Assembly (NCBI GenBank): GCA_963663135.2 | Contig: CAXXRM010000005.1 | Span: 744,001 to 808,000 of the forward strand | DNA from: Io17-Chloro-G2 sp963663135 | GTDB lineage: Bacteria > Chloroflexota > Dehalococcoidia > Lucifugimonadales > UBA3495 | Length of the DNA: 64,000 nucleotides | Reading direction: 5' to 3' | In this document: one piece after another, positions 35,633 to 44,991 of the stretch | How positions within the stretch are numbered: position 1 is the stretch's first letter | Layout: each line of letters opens with the position of its first letter | Made by a program: the position numbers and the translations under genes | Notes under the pieces: generated by a model | Told to the model about the DNA's origin: nothing | The model's database searches: none | The model's input: the letters and a program-made list of their open reading frames with translations, nothing else

Positions 35633-36589
35633 CTAAGAAACCGGGGCTAACAGCGAGTCGACGAAATCCCGGGTGTCGAAAGGAGCCAGGTCCGAGAGGT
35701 TTTCACCGGTTCCGATGAAAAGAATGGGGATTTTCAGTTGTTGCGTAATGGCCAACGCGATGCCGCCCCGGGCAGTGCCGTCCAGCTTGGCCAGGAAAAC
35801 ACCCGTGCACCCAACAGCGTCCTGGAACGCCTCGGCTTGAGCCAGTCCATTGAGACCGGTGGTTGCGTCTAGAGTGAGAATCACCTGGTGAGGAGCAGTG
35901 GGGTCCAGCCGGCTCAACACCCGCCGGACCTTTTTGAGTTCCTCCATCAAGTTCGTCTTGGTGTGAAGACGGCCGGCGGTGTCGACTATCAGGACATCGG
36001 CGCCGCGGGCCTTGCTGGCTTGATAGGCATCGTAGGTCACCGCGCCGGGATCTGCGCCGGACTGGTGGCTAATCACGTCCACGCCAACCCGCTCGCCCAG
36101 GACTTGCAACTGTTCGCTGGCCGCCGCGCGAAAGGTGTCCGCCGCGCCGAGTACGACCTTCTTACCGGCCCCGCTGAAGTGGTAAGCCAGCTTGGCAATA
36201 CTGGTGGTCTTACCAACTCCATTGACCCCGACCATCAATATTACGTAGGGAGTTGGCGACTCGCTGTCCTCTAACCAGAGGTTCGGGTCGCTGCCGGAGT
36301 CCAAATCTCGGGCCAGGCAAGCCTTCAAATGCCCAAAGATTTGCTCCGGAGTTTCCAGCTTATTTTGGTTCGTCTGGGAACGGAGGTCCTCGATAATACC
36401 CTGGGAAGTGGCCACGCCCACGTCTGAAGAGATGAGGATCTCTTCCAGTTCATCCCACATGGCGTCGCCCGGCTTCCCAGAATGCAGCAAATCCATGATC
36501 CGCCCGAACCAACGCTGCTGGCTCCGCTTGACCCCCACCTGGGTTTGGCGCTGGTTTTCGGCTCGGTCACGCTTGAAAATACCGAACAT
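35633..36589 (-). CDS. ftsY: Signal recognition particle receptor FtsY
   Basis: 318 aa from ATG 36589 (MFGIFKRD); an in-frame ATG 39 nt earlier adds an unlike leader. Only N and G domains, no long acidic A domain. GTPase motifs: GVNGVGKTTSIAKLA (G1), DTFRAAASEQL (G2), DTAGRLHTK (G3) and AKLDGTARGG (G4). Docks SRP-ribosome complexes at the membrane. The leader holds a repeated TTATTTCGCGAGGACTGCA (about 36605-36649). Confidence 0.95.
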   Translation of the reverse strand: MFGIFKRDRAENQRQTQVGVKRSQQRWFGRIMDLLHSGKPGDAMWDELEEILISSDVGVATSQGIIEDLRSQTNQNKLETPEQIFGHLKACLARDLDSGSDPNLWLEDSESPTPYVILMVGVNGVGKTTSIAKLAYHFSGAGKKVVLGAADTFRAAASEQLQVLGERVGVDVISHQSGADPGAVTYDAYQASKARGADVLIVDTAGRLHTKTNLMEELKKVRRVLSRLDPTAPHQVILTLDATTGLNGLAQAEAFQDAVGCTGVFLAKLDGTARGGIALAITQQLKIPILFIGTGENLSDLAPFDTRDFVDSLLAPVS

Positions 36590-36766
36590 GTGCCCACCAT
36601 TCAGGCTTATTTCGCGAGGACTGCACACGGTTATTTCGCGAGGACTGCAATTGAAACTGCTATGGGATTATCCAAGGGTGGAGCCCGGCGGAACTACTGG
36701 CCAACGGAAGTCTGGTCAGGGGTTTGGCGCTGCCCCAAAGGCCACCGCGCGGCCCGGCGTCAAGGG

Positions 36767-37456
36767 TTATGCAGAGAGGTGGGCTAGAGCGTTCAGGGCG
36801 GCCTCCCTTTCGGCGGCGGCTTTTTTTCCTCCACGGCCCTGCCCGGCCACCTGGCCGTCCACCAACACTTCCACGGTGAATTCGGGGTTGTGGGGAGGTC
36901 CCTGGCTGTCCACCATTCTGTACAAGGGAGAGGGCATGCCCCTGCTTTGGACCTCTTCCTGGAGCAATGACTTGGCGTTCGCCGGTGCAACGCCTCGCTC
37001 CAGATAGTTTTTCAACTCTGGGGCCATCACGCGCAAGACGAACCGCTGCGCTTCGAGGAAACCCTGGTCAAGGTAGACCGCTGCCACCACGGCTTCCATG
37101 GCCGCGGCCAGTGTAGACTCCCGGTGGCCCCCTCCGCTCAACCCTTCGCCCTTGCCGAACACGATGAAATCGCCCAAGGACAAGCGCCTGGCCACCCCGG
37201 CCAGTGACTCCCCGCACACCAGGGAGGCGCGGCCCTTGGTCAAGTCTCCTTCAGAATGGTCGGGAAGAAGTTGATAGAGGTGGGTCGATACCGCGAGTTC
37301 CAAGACAGAATCGCCCAAGAACTCCATGCGCTCATAGGAATCGGACGGCCTGCCGCCTACTTCGTTTACATGAGATGGGTGAACCAAGGCCCGCTCCAGC
37401 AGGCCCTGGTCCAAAAAGGTCACACTAAGTATCGACTCCAGGGGATGGGTCGCCAA
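36767..37456 (-). CDS. rnc: Ribonuclease III
   Basis: 229 aa. The catalytic signature ERMEFLGDSVLELAV is near residue 42 and the second acidic pair AAAMEAVVAAVYLDQG near 117; a double-stranded RNA-binding domain covers the last 70 residues (GKKAAAEREAALNALAHL). TTG start with GGGGA upstream, only 3 bp after the preceding selenoprotein stop, so they are one operon. Confidence 0.95.
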   Translation of the reverse strand: MATHPLESILSVTFLDQGLLERALVHPSHVNEVGGRPSDSYERMEFLGDSVLELAVSTHLYQLLPDHSEGDLTKGRASLVCGESLAGVARRLSLGDFIVFGKGEGLSGGGHRESTLAAAMEAVVAAVYLDQGFLEAQRFVLRVMAPELKNYLERGVAPANAKSLLQEEVQSRGMPSPLYRMVDSQGPPHNPEFTVEVLVDGQVAGQGRGGKKAAAEREAALNALAHLSA

Positions 37457-37459
37457 GAT

Positions 37460-38098
37460 TTATCCCCTGATGACGCCGTGGGGCCACGGAGGCTGAGGCC
37501 GCTTCAATTCTCCCACGTGTTCGAACTGGCCCATAACCTTGGTTACGGATTCGAAAATCTCCGGCGCCTGCTCATCCGGAGGGATGAACATCTTCAGGAA
37601 AGCGGCGTTTCCGCCGGGGAACACGTACGTGGGCACACCAAAGACCCCGTGCTCTTCCACTGCTTTGGTATGGCTAGCGGCGATGTCCTGGAGCAGGTCC
37701 GGGTCGGCCTGGTCTTCCAGGAACCGGGCCACGTCCAGTCCGGCCGCTACCGCAGCCTCCCGCATTACTTCGGGGTCGTTCAGGTCCTTCTTCTCTTCGT
37801 GGCGGGCCTTGAGCAGCGTGATCATGAAGGACTTGAAGGAGTCGGGGCCCTGCCGCTTGGCAGCCAACCCGGACATGTGGGCCAGGAAGGTCTTGTCGGA
37901 GCCGTCAAGCACACCGGGTTGTTCCCAGGTCTTGAGTTCCGCGTTCTGGTCGCTGTTTACCTGCGCTAATGAGAAAGGTTGCCAATCGATGTCAACCGTG
38001 ATGTCGGAGTTTGCCTCCACCTTTGCCAGCCACATGGCGGCATTGTACACGAAGGGTCAACGGAAATCGTAATAGGTCGTAAAATGAGCTTCTGCCAT
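37460..38098 (-). CDS. DsbA/FrnE-like thioredoxin-fold selenoprotein (in-frame TGA)
   Basis: 212 residues counting Sec. From ATG 38098 (GGGGAGG upstream) the frame reads MAEAHFTTYYDFR-U-PFVYNAAMWLAK. The DsbA/FrnE family has Cys-Pro at this point after the first strand, so TGA (38057-38059) stands for the active-site Cys as Sec14. There is no second Cys in the motif (U-P-F-V). The helical insert and the cis-Pro loop GVFGVPTYVFPGG follow. No signal peptide, so cytoplasmic. If TGA were a stop, the product would start at GTG 38050 without its catalytic residue. Strong promoter 30 bp upstream. Confidence 0.86.
38025..38041 (-). promoter_or_regulatory. SECIS-like hairpin of the DsbA-like gene
   Basis: Minus strand GCC-GCC, loop ATGT, GGC, one unpaired T, GGC. 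The loop starts 21 nt after the TGA. The bulged U in the stem recalls the E. coli fdhF SECIS. Confidence 0.65.
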
Positions 38099-38127
38099 TT
38101 TCGCGCCTCCCCAATGGATTTGGCATG

Positions 38128-38156
38128 ATTGTATCCACCAACCGCCGCCATGTCAA
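38128..38156 (-). promoter_or_regulatory. sigma70-type promoter for the selenoprotein-rnc-ftsY operon
   Basis: -35 TTGACA (38151-38156, perfect), 17-bp spacer, -10 TACAAT (38128-38133). Predicted start about 38121, 23 nt before the ATG. Confidence 0.75.
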
Positions 38157-38323
38157 AGCTAATCCGGGTCAATAGCGGCCTCCCGGACCCCCAGGCTGCC
38201 GCTGCGGGTGCAACCGGCAAGTGGCCCGTCCGCTGGCATCCGGAAGCCCGACCGGGCGCGCCATGATATAATAGCCGCCACCGGAGGCTTTCCACGGACA
38301 AGCTCCAGCACAGCCGCGCTCTC

Positions 38324-39604
38324 ATGGACGTGATCGAGGATAGGGTCGCCGGCGCGCCCCTTGCAGCCCTCCGGGCGCTGCGTCAGGCCAGTCAGCATCT
38401 GGATTTATCGATATACCTGGTTGGCGGTTCGGTGCGCGATTTGTTACTAGACCGGCCGATCAAGGACCTGGACTTCGCCGTTGAAGGCGACGCTCCATCC
38501 TTGGCCGGGCATCTGGCGCACGAATTAGGCGGCAGGCTGGTGCTTCATCGTCGGTTCAGAACGGCTTCGGTGTATTTCGGCAGTGAGCGGTTAGACCTGG
38601 CCACATCCCGCCGCGAGCATTACGACAGACCGGCGGCCCTGCCCCGGGTGACGCCGGCATCCATTGATGAAGACCTTGCCCGGCGCGATTTTTCCATCAA
38701 CGCCATGGCTTTGCCCTTGGCAGTTTCCCAGCGTAGCCTGGTGGACCCATTTAACGGGCAGCAAGACTTGGAACTCGGGTTGGTGCGCATCCTTCACCCG
38801 AAGAGCTTCGTTGACGACCCCACGCGCGTCCTGCGAGCGGTTCGCTACGAGCAGCGGTTGGGCTTGAGGATAGAAGATGAGACTCTGGAATGCCTGAACC
38901 GGGCGGTGGCGGCAGATGGCATTGCCGGATTGAACGGGGACCGGATCCGAAACGAGTTGGACCGGATTTTCCAGGAATCAAGGCCGGAATTGGCTCTGGA
39001 GCGGGCGCTGGATTTGGGGATATTGGCCGCCGTACACCCGGCCCTGGCGACAGAAGACACCCGCGGCGGATTCCGTGCCGTGGCCCGGCAGCGTGATTTA
39101 TCCGGAATGTCTTTCGGAGTGCTTGCTTGGCTCTCCGTGATGGGTTACCGGATGGAAAGGGCCCAGGGTGACGCGGTTACCCGGCGTTTGAATCTGCCAA
39201 GTGCCTGGCAACGGGCCATCCGAGATTCCATCTATCTTAGGGAAATCTCATCACAGCTAGAGGCGCCGGGGTTGCGTAATTCCGGCCTGGTGCGCCTCCT
39301 TGACAGGTGTGCAGAGGAAGCGGTGGCGGCGGTTGCGACAATCAGCGAGTCTGCAACGGCAAGACGCCGCTTGACCGAGTATCTGGACCACCTGAAGTTT
39401 CTCCGAGTTGACCTGGACGGATCGGACATGCGATCTCTCGGTATCCCTGAGGGGCCCGAACTGGGGAAAATGTTGGACCAATTGAAGAATGCCAAGCTCG
39501 ACGGCGTGGTCACCAGCAAAGAGGAGCAGCATCAAATGGTCCTGGACCTGATGGCCGGCGGCGCTTACGCCGGGGATTCCTGCCAGGAGGTGAGACATGA
39601 CTGA
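38324..39604 (+). CDS. CCA-adding enzyme / poly(A) polymerase family tRNA nucleotidyltransferase
   Basis: 426 aa. Head domain: YLVGGSVRDLLLDRPIKDLD (metal-binding Asp pair in DLDFAV), template-forming EDLARRDFSINAMA and RVLRAVRYEQRLG. The C-terminal part is helical. It repairs or adds the tRNA 3' CCA, which matters here because the tRNA genes in this window do not encode CCA. A TATAAT lies about 50 bp upstream but no good -35 matches it. Confidence 0.9.
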   Translation: MDVIEDRVAGAPLAALRALRQASQHLDLSIYLVGGSVRDLLLDRPIKDLDFAVEGDAPSLAGHLAHELGGRLVLHRRFRTASVYFGSERLDLATSRREHYDRPAALPRVTPASIDEDLARRDFSINAMALPLAVSQRSLVDPFNGQQDLELGLVRILHPKSFVDDPTRVLRAVRYEQRLGLRIEDETLECLNRAVAADGIAGLNGDRIRNELDRIFQESRPELALERALDLGILAAVHPALATEDTRGGFRAVARQRDLSGMSFGVLAWLSVMGYRMERAQGDAVTRRLNLPSAWQRAIRDSIYLREISSQLEAPGLRNSGLVRLLDRCAEEAVAAVATISESATARRRLTEYLDHLKFLRVDLDGSDMRSLGIPEGPELGKMLDQLKNAKLDGVVTSKEEQHQMVLDLMAGGAYAGDSCQEVRHD

Positions 39605-39809
39605 CGACCTTGACGCGGAAGTGTGTGTAATCTGCGATGAGGGTTTGGACGAGGTCCACCAGGCAACGTGCCAGTTGTGCGGCGGCAAGTTCCATCAACC
39701 CTGGTCCCAGGACGCCGAGGTCCCCCAATGTGGACGTATCGGCAGTCATGAAGAGGCGCTGGCAATCGTGTTCCTTTGCGACGATTGTTACTATGGTCGG
39801 AGGCCTTGA
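39597..39809 (+). CDS. Small Cys-rich zinc-binding protein
   Basis: 70 aa with a treble-clef or RING-like ligand pattern: CVIC, then CQLCGGKFH, then QCG and CDDC, eight Cys and some His, enough for two zinc ions. It overlaps the end of the CCA-enzyme gene by 8 bp (ATGACTGA), so it is co-translated. No known family recognised; possibly an RNA- or protein-binding adaptor. Confidence 0.7.
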   Translation: MTDDLDAEVCVICDEGLDEVHQATCQLCGGKFHQPWSQDAEVPQCGRIGSHEEALAIVFLCDDCYYGRRP

Positions 39810-39873
39810 CGGTCGGTCTGCCAGCCTTTCATTTCCAGCCTGATATACAACAAACCGGAGTGTTCAAGAACAA

Positions 39874-40911
39874 ATGAAAGCGGTCTACATCGAATCCCAC
39901 GGCGGTCCCGAGGTTTTGATATACGGTGAGCGCCCCGAACCTTCTCTGGGCCCCACCGAGATTAAGGTCAGGGTGAGGGCTTCTTCCCTGAATCGGTTGG
40001 ACCTGTATACCCGGGCCGGGGACCGGGGTTTGGCCCGCGAGTTCCCTCCCCCGTTGATATTGGGCGGCGATTGCGCCGGCGACGTGGCGGAAGTTGGCGC
40101 CGAGGTGACGGGTCTGCAGGCCGGTGACCGCGTGGTGGTGAACCCAAAGTTCACCTGTGGCCAGTGCTCCGGATGTCTTGCCGGCAAGGACTACTTGTGC
40201 CCTCGGCCCAGGTTTATGGGCAGCGCCATCGATGGGAGCTATGCCGAGTTCGCGGTCCTGCCCGCGGCCAACGCCCACCAGATTGCCGAAGGGGTGTCTT
40301 ACCAAAAGGCAGCCGCCGTTCCGACTACATTCCTCCCGGTGTGGAACATTTTGGTCCGGCGGGGCCAGTTGAAGCCCTGGGAGACGGTCCTGGTGCTGTC
40401 GGCCTCGGCCGGCGTCGGCACCGCGGCGATTCAGGTGTCCAAAAATGTTATCGGCGCTCGCGTAATCGCCACCACCAGCACGGCGGAAAAGGCGGAAAAG
40501 GCGAAAGAGTTGGGCGCGGATGAAGTGATCCTGTACAACGAGGAAGACATAACCCAACGGGTGCGGGAGCTGACCGATGGCGGTGTAGACATGGTCGTGG
40601 ACCACGTGGGCGCCGACTTTTTCCCCAAGGCGTTCAGCGCGTTGAAACCCGGCGGCAGGTACGGGATCTGCGGGGCCACCACCGGCCTGCGCACCGAGTT
40701 GCACCTGGGGTTGTTGTTCAGCCGGCAAGTGGAGGTCTTTGGCGCCTTTATGGGCTCCAAGGAGGACATGCGCCAGATCGTAGCCATGCTCAACGCCGGC
40801 GCGATTAACCCAATGGTGGACCGGGTTTTTCCGCTGGAAGAGGCGGAGGCGGCTCACCGCACCATGGAAGAAACCGCCTTTTTCGGCAAGCTGCTGCTGG
40901 AGCACCCCTAG
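39874..40911 (+). CDS. Zinc-binding dehydrogenase (MDR/quinone oxidoreductase-like)
   Basis: 345 aa. GroES-like domain with a catalytic-site Cys in GGDCAGDVAEVG, a structural zinc lobe CGQCSGCLAGKDYLC (four Cys), then the Rossmann domain (LSASAGVGTAAIQVSKN). NAD(P)-dependent alcohol, aldehyde or enone reductase; substrate not evident. ATG start right at the domain start. Confidence 0.88.
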   Translation: MKAVYIESHGGPEVLIYGERPEPSLGPTEIKVRVRASSLNRLDLYTRAGDRGLAREFPPPLILGGDCAGDVAEVGAEVTGLQAGDRVVVNPKFTCGQCSGCLAGKDYLCPRPRFMGSAIDGSYAEFAVLPAANAHQIAEGVSYQKAAAVPTTFLPVWNILVRRGQLKPWETVLVLSASAGVGTAAIQVSKNVIGARVIATTSTAEKAEKAKELGADEVILYNEEDITQRVRELTDGGVDMVVDHVGADFFPKAFSALKPGGRYGICGATTGLRTELHLGLLFSRQVEVFGAFMGSKEDMRQIVAMLNAGAINPMVDRVFPLEEAEAAHRTMEETAFFGKLLLEHP

Positions 40912-41086
40912 AAACGCTGCCGGCGGCCCTATGTTGTTGCCGCTCGCACCACCGCGTGGGAGCGGCTTGCCCCACCATTTCTGGTGTTCCCGCAACGGCG
41001 GCCTTGGGAGCCGCTCCGCCGCCACCGGCACGGAACTATTTCACCGGAACCACTTCTACAGAGCAGATGCCAGAGTAGATGCCGCC

Positions 41087-43960
41087 CTAATTCCGTCTCG
41101 GGTCGGACCACTCGGCTGTCAGGTCCGCCACGTTGGTGAGGCTGCTGGGTTTCATCGTGCATGACGGTATGGAATTCAGGAAAGAGTGACCGTAGGACAT
41201 GCCGGTCACGCGGCGGTCCAACACAATGAGGGCGCCCCTGTCGCCTTTGTTGCGGATCAACCGGCCGATACCCTGGCGAAACCGGAGCACGGCCTGGGGT
41301 ATTGAGTAGTCCTTGAAGGGGTCTTGGTACTGCTCCGACCGGGTCTTGGCGATGGGGTCGGTGGGGACGTGGAACGGCAGCCGGGTTAACACCAAGGCCT
41401 TGAGCACGCCGTGCGGAAGGTCCACGCCTTCCCAGAAACTGCTGGTTCCCAGCAGTACCGAAGCGGGGTTATCGGAGAACCGGGAAAGCAATTGCTGCGG
41501 TGACCCGTCGATGCTCTGGGCCAGCACGTCAATGCCGTCGGCCACCAGCATGTTCCGTATCCGTTGCGACACCCCCCGGAGTGCGGAGTAGGATGTGAAC
41601 AAGGCCATGGTATGGCCCCCCAGGGTTTTACCCAAGTCCGCCAATACCCGGGCCAGGGCGTCCAGGTACCCTTCTTGGTTTGGAGCGGGCATATCCTCTG
41701 GGATCAGCAGCAGGGCCGCTTTCTGATAGTCGAACGGAGATCCCACCCACAACTCGCTGCTGCCGTCAGGCATCCCCGTTCGTTGGCGGATGTAGTCAAA
41801 GGTGGACTCGGTCCGAAGGGTCGCGCTGGTCATCACTACGCTTTCTTTGCGCTCGAACAAATGCTCAAGCAAAGTCGAGCCAACTTCCAGCGGCGCCGAA
41901 TTAAAGGACAGATCGTCTCCCGGTGGGTTGCGGGACTGGCCTCGCGCCAGCCAGTTGATAGCGCGCCGGTCGGCGCCGCCCAGGATTGCTCTCAAATGGC
42001 CCTGGAGCTGTTGGAGATTGTCTTGAATGCCTCCAGCTTCCATCATCAATGCCTGTTGGTCGGAGGACACGGAAAGCTTCGACGTTTGGAGAAACCGGAT
42101 CAGCCGGTCAATTTCCTGGTCGGACTGCCTTAAAACCACCTCAAGGTTTTCCCAGGCCAGCGCCAGTTCAGACCATAGTTCGGAATTCCGTCCGCCGATA
42201 GCCCCGTTGGGCGAATGGTCCAGCAGCAGTTGAGCTTGTCCATCGCCGCTGCGCTCTCTTGGCGCGTTGAACAACCGGTCCGCGGCGGCCCATAGCCGGG
42301 TCCACAGCTCTTTCAAGCGAGGGCCGGAGCCTTCTGCGCCTCTCACTGCCTCTTCCCCATGTTGGCGGATGGGTGAGGCCAGGTCTTCTCCGGCAAGTGC
42401 CAGCCGGAGTTCGGTGATCAGCCTGGCGTGGGGCTCCAGGGCCTGGTCGAGGCTGCTTGGGACAACCTGGAAGCCTAGCTGGCGGGTTGCGGCGTCTTCC
42501 AGGTTGTGGGCTTCGTCGATGATCAGATGCTGGTATTCCGGGATTAAACCTCCGTCGCGGACCAAGTCCGACATCAACAAGGCATGGTTCACTACAACAA
42601 TGTGCGCCTGCTCGGCGCGCTCCCGGGCGGTGCGCAGGAAGCAGGCGCCGCCGTCCCTCAGTCCAGGGCACCAGCCGCCTTCCCCGGCGGAGGCCTTGCT
42701 CCAGGTGAAGGCGTCACGACCGGAAAGATTGATTTCTGCGCGGTCTCCGGTCGTCGTGTCCTGCAGCCAAACCGAGGTTTTTCCCAGCAGCCGGGCCTCG
42801 TCAACGCTCGGTCCATCGGCGGAATTCAGGTAACTCCACCGGCGCAGGCACAGGTAATTGGTTCGCCCCTTCAGAGACGCCGCCTTGAGCGACCCCTCAG
42901 GCGCCAATCCTGCCTGGTCCAACACCTCGATCATGGCGGGAATGTCTTTGTGCAGCAACTGCTCCTGAAGGTTGATGGTGTTGGTGGAGATAACCACGCG
43001 CTGCCCCTTGGACAGTGCGAACAGCGCCGCCGGCAACAGGTAGGCCATGGATTTGCCTACGCCCGTGCCGCCTTCCACCACTAGGTGCTCCCCATGGTGG
43101 ATGGCTCGAGTGACGGCGGCCAGCATTTCTTCCTGTTGGGGCCGGTGTTCAAACCCCTGGAATACCTTGGCGAAGGGACCGTCTCGGCTCAGTAGCCGGC
43201 TAATCTTGTCTTCGTCCAGATGCCCTGAATCGGCATCCGCTCGCCGCCGCTCCACCTTTCCCAGCCGGGACGCCAGGCTTTCCAGGTCCAGACCGGTAAA
43301 ACCGAACACTGACGGGTTCGCCTGAGCCCGAGAGTCCGCCCCGTTTGGATTTTCCAATCCGGCCAGCAACGGTCCAATGGACCAGGCGCTGCGATGGGCC
43401 AGGTTGCCCAGGTAGGAGAGTAGCGACGGGTGCAGTTTGGCCGCCCGCCGCAGCAGCGCCAAAAACACCTGCCTGGTGGCCTCCGCGTCGTCCAGGGCCC
43501 GGTGTGCGTGGTCATGGCTTACGTCGAAGTGGGCGGCCAGGTAACCCAGGGAATATTGGGACGTTGTGGGCAGCAGCACCGAGGCCAGGTCCCAGGTGTC
43601 GTAAGCAGGGTTGACCAGCGGCATGCCGTGGGTCCCCAGGAAGCGAAGGTCGAAGGCAATATTGTGGCCGATTACCGGATGGGTGCCGATAAACTCTGCC
43701 AGGCGGTCTCCTACGCTGGGGAAAAATGGGGCGTTTGCCACCTGACGCGGCGAGATGCCGGTGAGGCGTTGGACGAATTCCGGAATCGAGCGGCCGGGAT
43801 TGACGAAGGTCTGGAAGGTGTCAATGCTCTCGCCGCCCCGGAACTTGACCGCGCCTACCTCGATGATCTTGTCCCGGTCCGAGTCCAGCCCCGTGGTTTC
43901 CAAATCCAGAGCAACGTGGACCTGATCAAACGGGTCCAGGCCGGTTGTTTTCAGCCCCAT
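41087..43960 (-). CDS. dinG: DnaQ-like exonuclease fused to DinG-family helicase
   Basis: 957 aa. Residues about 14-180 are a DEDDh 3'-5' exonuclease: ALDLETTGLDS, GHNIAFDLRFLG, HRALDDAEATRQ. Then a superfamily 2 XPD/DinG helicase: VVEGGTGVGKSMAY (Walker A, about 297), IIDEAHNLED (DEAH, about 480), GIGRLIRNKGDRG (motif VI). Cys residues in NYLC, WCPG and GACF may hold an FeS cluster, with a fourth ligand unclear. DNA repair or damage response. Same fusion as in Firmicutes DinG. Confidence 0.9.
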   Translation of the reverse strand: MGLKTTGLDPFDQVHVALDLETTGLDSDRDKIIEVGAVKFRGGESIDTFQTFVNPGRSIPEFVQRLTGISPRQVANAPFFPSVGDRLAEFIGTHPVIGHNIAFDLRFLGTHGMPLVNPAYDTWDLASVLLPTTSQYSLGYLAAHFDVSHDHAHRALDDAEATRQVFLALLRRAAKLHPSLLSYLGNLAHRSAWSIGPLLAGLENPNGADSRAQANPSVFGFTGLDLESLASRLGKVERRRADADSGHLDEDKISRLLSRDGPFAKVFQGFEHRPQQEEMLAAVTRAIHHGEHLVVEGGTGVGKSMAYLLPAALFALSKGQRVVISTNTINLQEQLLHKDIPAMIEVLDQAGLAPEGSLKAASLKGRTNYLCLRRWSYLNSADGPSVDEARLLGKTSVWLQDTTTGDRAEINLSGRDAFTWSKASAGEGGWCPGLRDGGACFLRTARERAEQAHIVVVNHALLMSDLVRDGGLIPEYQHLIIDEAHNLEDAATRQLGFQVVPSSLDQALEPHARLITELRLALAGEDLASPIRQHGEEAVRGAEGSGPRLKELWTRLWAAADRLFNAPRERSGDGQAQLLLDHSPNGAIGGRNSELWSELALAWENLEVVLRQSDQEIDRLIRFLQTSKLSVSSDQQALMMEAGGIQDNLQQLQGHLRAILGGADRRAINWLARGQSRNPPGDDLSFNSAPLEVGSTLLEHLFERKESVVMTSATLRTESTFDYIRQRTGMPDGSSELWVGSPFDYQKAALLLIPEDMPAPNQEGYLDALARVLADLGKTLGGHTMALFTSYSALRGVSQRIRNMLVADGIDVLAQSIDGSPQQLLSRFSDNPASVLLGTSSFWEGVDLPHGVLKALVLTRLPFHVPTDPIAKTRSEQYQDPFKDYSIPQAVLRFRQGIGRLIRNKGDRGALIVLDRRVTGMSYGHSFLNSIPSCTMKPSSLTNVADLTAEWSDPRRN

Positions 43961-44181
43961 GTTTCACCCATCCCGACTTCCCATAGCGGCGGTGCTCCTG
44001 ACCTGTCCTGCCGGGGACATTTGTACTCCGCTCAAATCCGAGCGGTTGTCCGACCCGCATCCACCCTTGACGACCCCTGCGGAGTCTCGCTTGTGCGCGT
44101 TTGTGCATGTCGTTGGCGCAAGCGGTTGGCGTTGTTTACGGCCCGGTCCGCCGGCCCGGGAATGCCTTTGTTTTCTTGAGG

Positions 44182-44904
44182 TCACCCCTGCTCTTGGGCT
44201 GCCGGTACGTCAGGGGCGTACGGCCTGAGGTTCCCGGTGCGGAGTCCGGTCGCCGGGTAGAATGCGCCGGCGTGGAGGGCTGCCAGGAACTCTGCCTCGC
44301 TGTTAATCTCGTCGCGGAATGCGGTGACAAACTTGCCGATGCCGTGGACCGAGTGGGCGTCGCTGCCTCCCGTGACCGGCATCCCTAGCAGACCGGCGAC
44401 CTCCATAGCCATTTCGTTCTCGTTGTCGGCCGTCCCCCCGTTGGCCACTTCCACAGCGTTGGCCAGTTTGAAAACGGGATGGTGGGATGCATCCTTTGGG
44501 CCGGCGGGCAGTTCTTCGCCCGGGGACTGGTACAGGAGTGGGCGCATGCGGGTGGATCGGCTCAACACTGCTCTGAACGGATGGGCCGAAACGACAAAGC
44601 CGCCCATGGCCCTCATGGTCTTGCACAGGACGTTTGCTTTGTGAAAGCCGGACTGGTACTGGTCGATCCCGAAAGCCAGCATGTGGCCCATATCCGTCTC
44701 AACCTCGGCGGCGCGCACCAGGACCACGTTATGCCGGGCGGCGAAACGTTGGAATTCATGGCGGTCCCAGGGCCCGCTGTGCTCGGTGATGCAGAGACCC
44801 CGCAATCCCAACCGGTCGGCCTCGAGAATAAGGTCTTCCGGGGAAAGGCTGCTGTCGCTGCTTCCCTTGGTGGTGTGGATATGTAGGTCAAAAAGCCGGG
44901 CCAA
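44182..44904 (-). CDS. PHP domain metal-dependent phosphoesterase
   Basis: 240 aa. PHP motifs: FDLHIHTTKGSSDSS (His pair), CITEHSGPWDRHE, GGFVVSAHPFR and GGSDAHSVHGIGK near the C terminus. Likely cleaves a small phosphoester or a nucleic-acid end; not fused to a polymerase. TTG start with AAGGGA about 8 nt upstream. Confidence 0.85.
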   Translation of the reverse strand: MARLFDLHIHTTKGSSDSSLSPEDLILEADRLGLRGLCITEHSGPWDRHEFQRFAARHNVVLVRAAEVETDMGHMLAFGIDQYQSGFHKANVLCKTMRAMGGFVVSAHPFRAVLSRSTRMRPLLYQSPGEELPAGPKDASHHPVFKLANAVEVANGGTADNENEMAMEVAGLLGMPVTGGSDAHSVHGIGKFVTAFRDEINSEAEFLAALHAGAFYPATGLRTGNLRPYAPDVPAAQEQG

Positions 44905-44991
44905 TACAATCCCTTCTTCGCGGCCGACCCAGTCTAATTCCAGCCATGATAGCCGTCAATGGCGAAGAGTCGGCGCCGTTAATATAGCCGG

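Noticed and set aside
35154..35636. Plus-strand ORF made of QVFRHRYSGTGIQ repeats
   Set aside because: It is only the translation of the 14-bp tandem DNA repeat.
14413..38098. Genome-wide reassignment of TGA to an amino acid
   Set aside because: TGA is the plain stop codon of many full-length genes here, such as apt, nuoD and nuoG.
44027..44046. CCGCTC/GAGCGG hairpin as terminator of the PHP gene
   Set aside because: No U tract on either strand; too short to assign.
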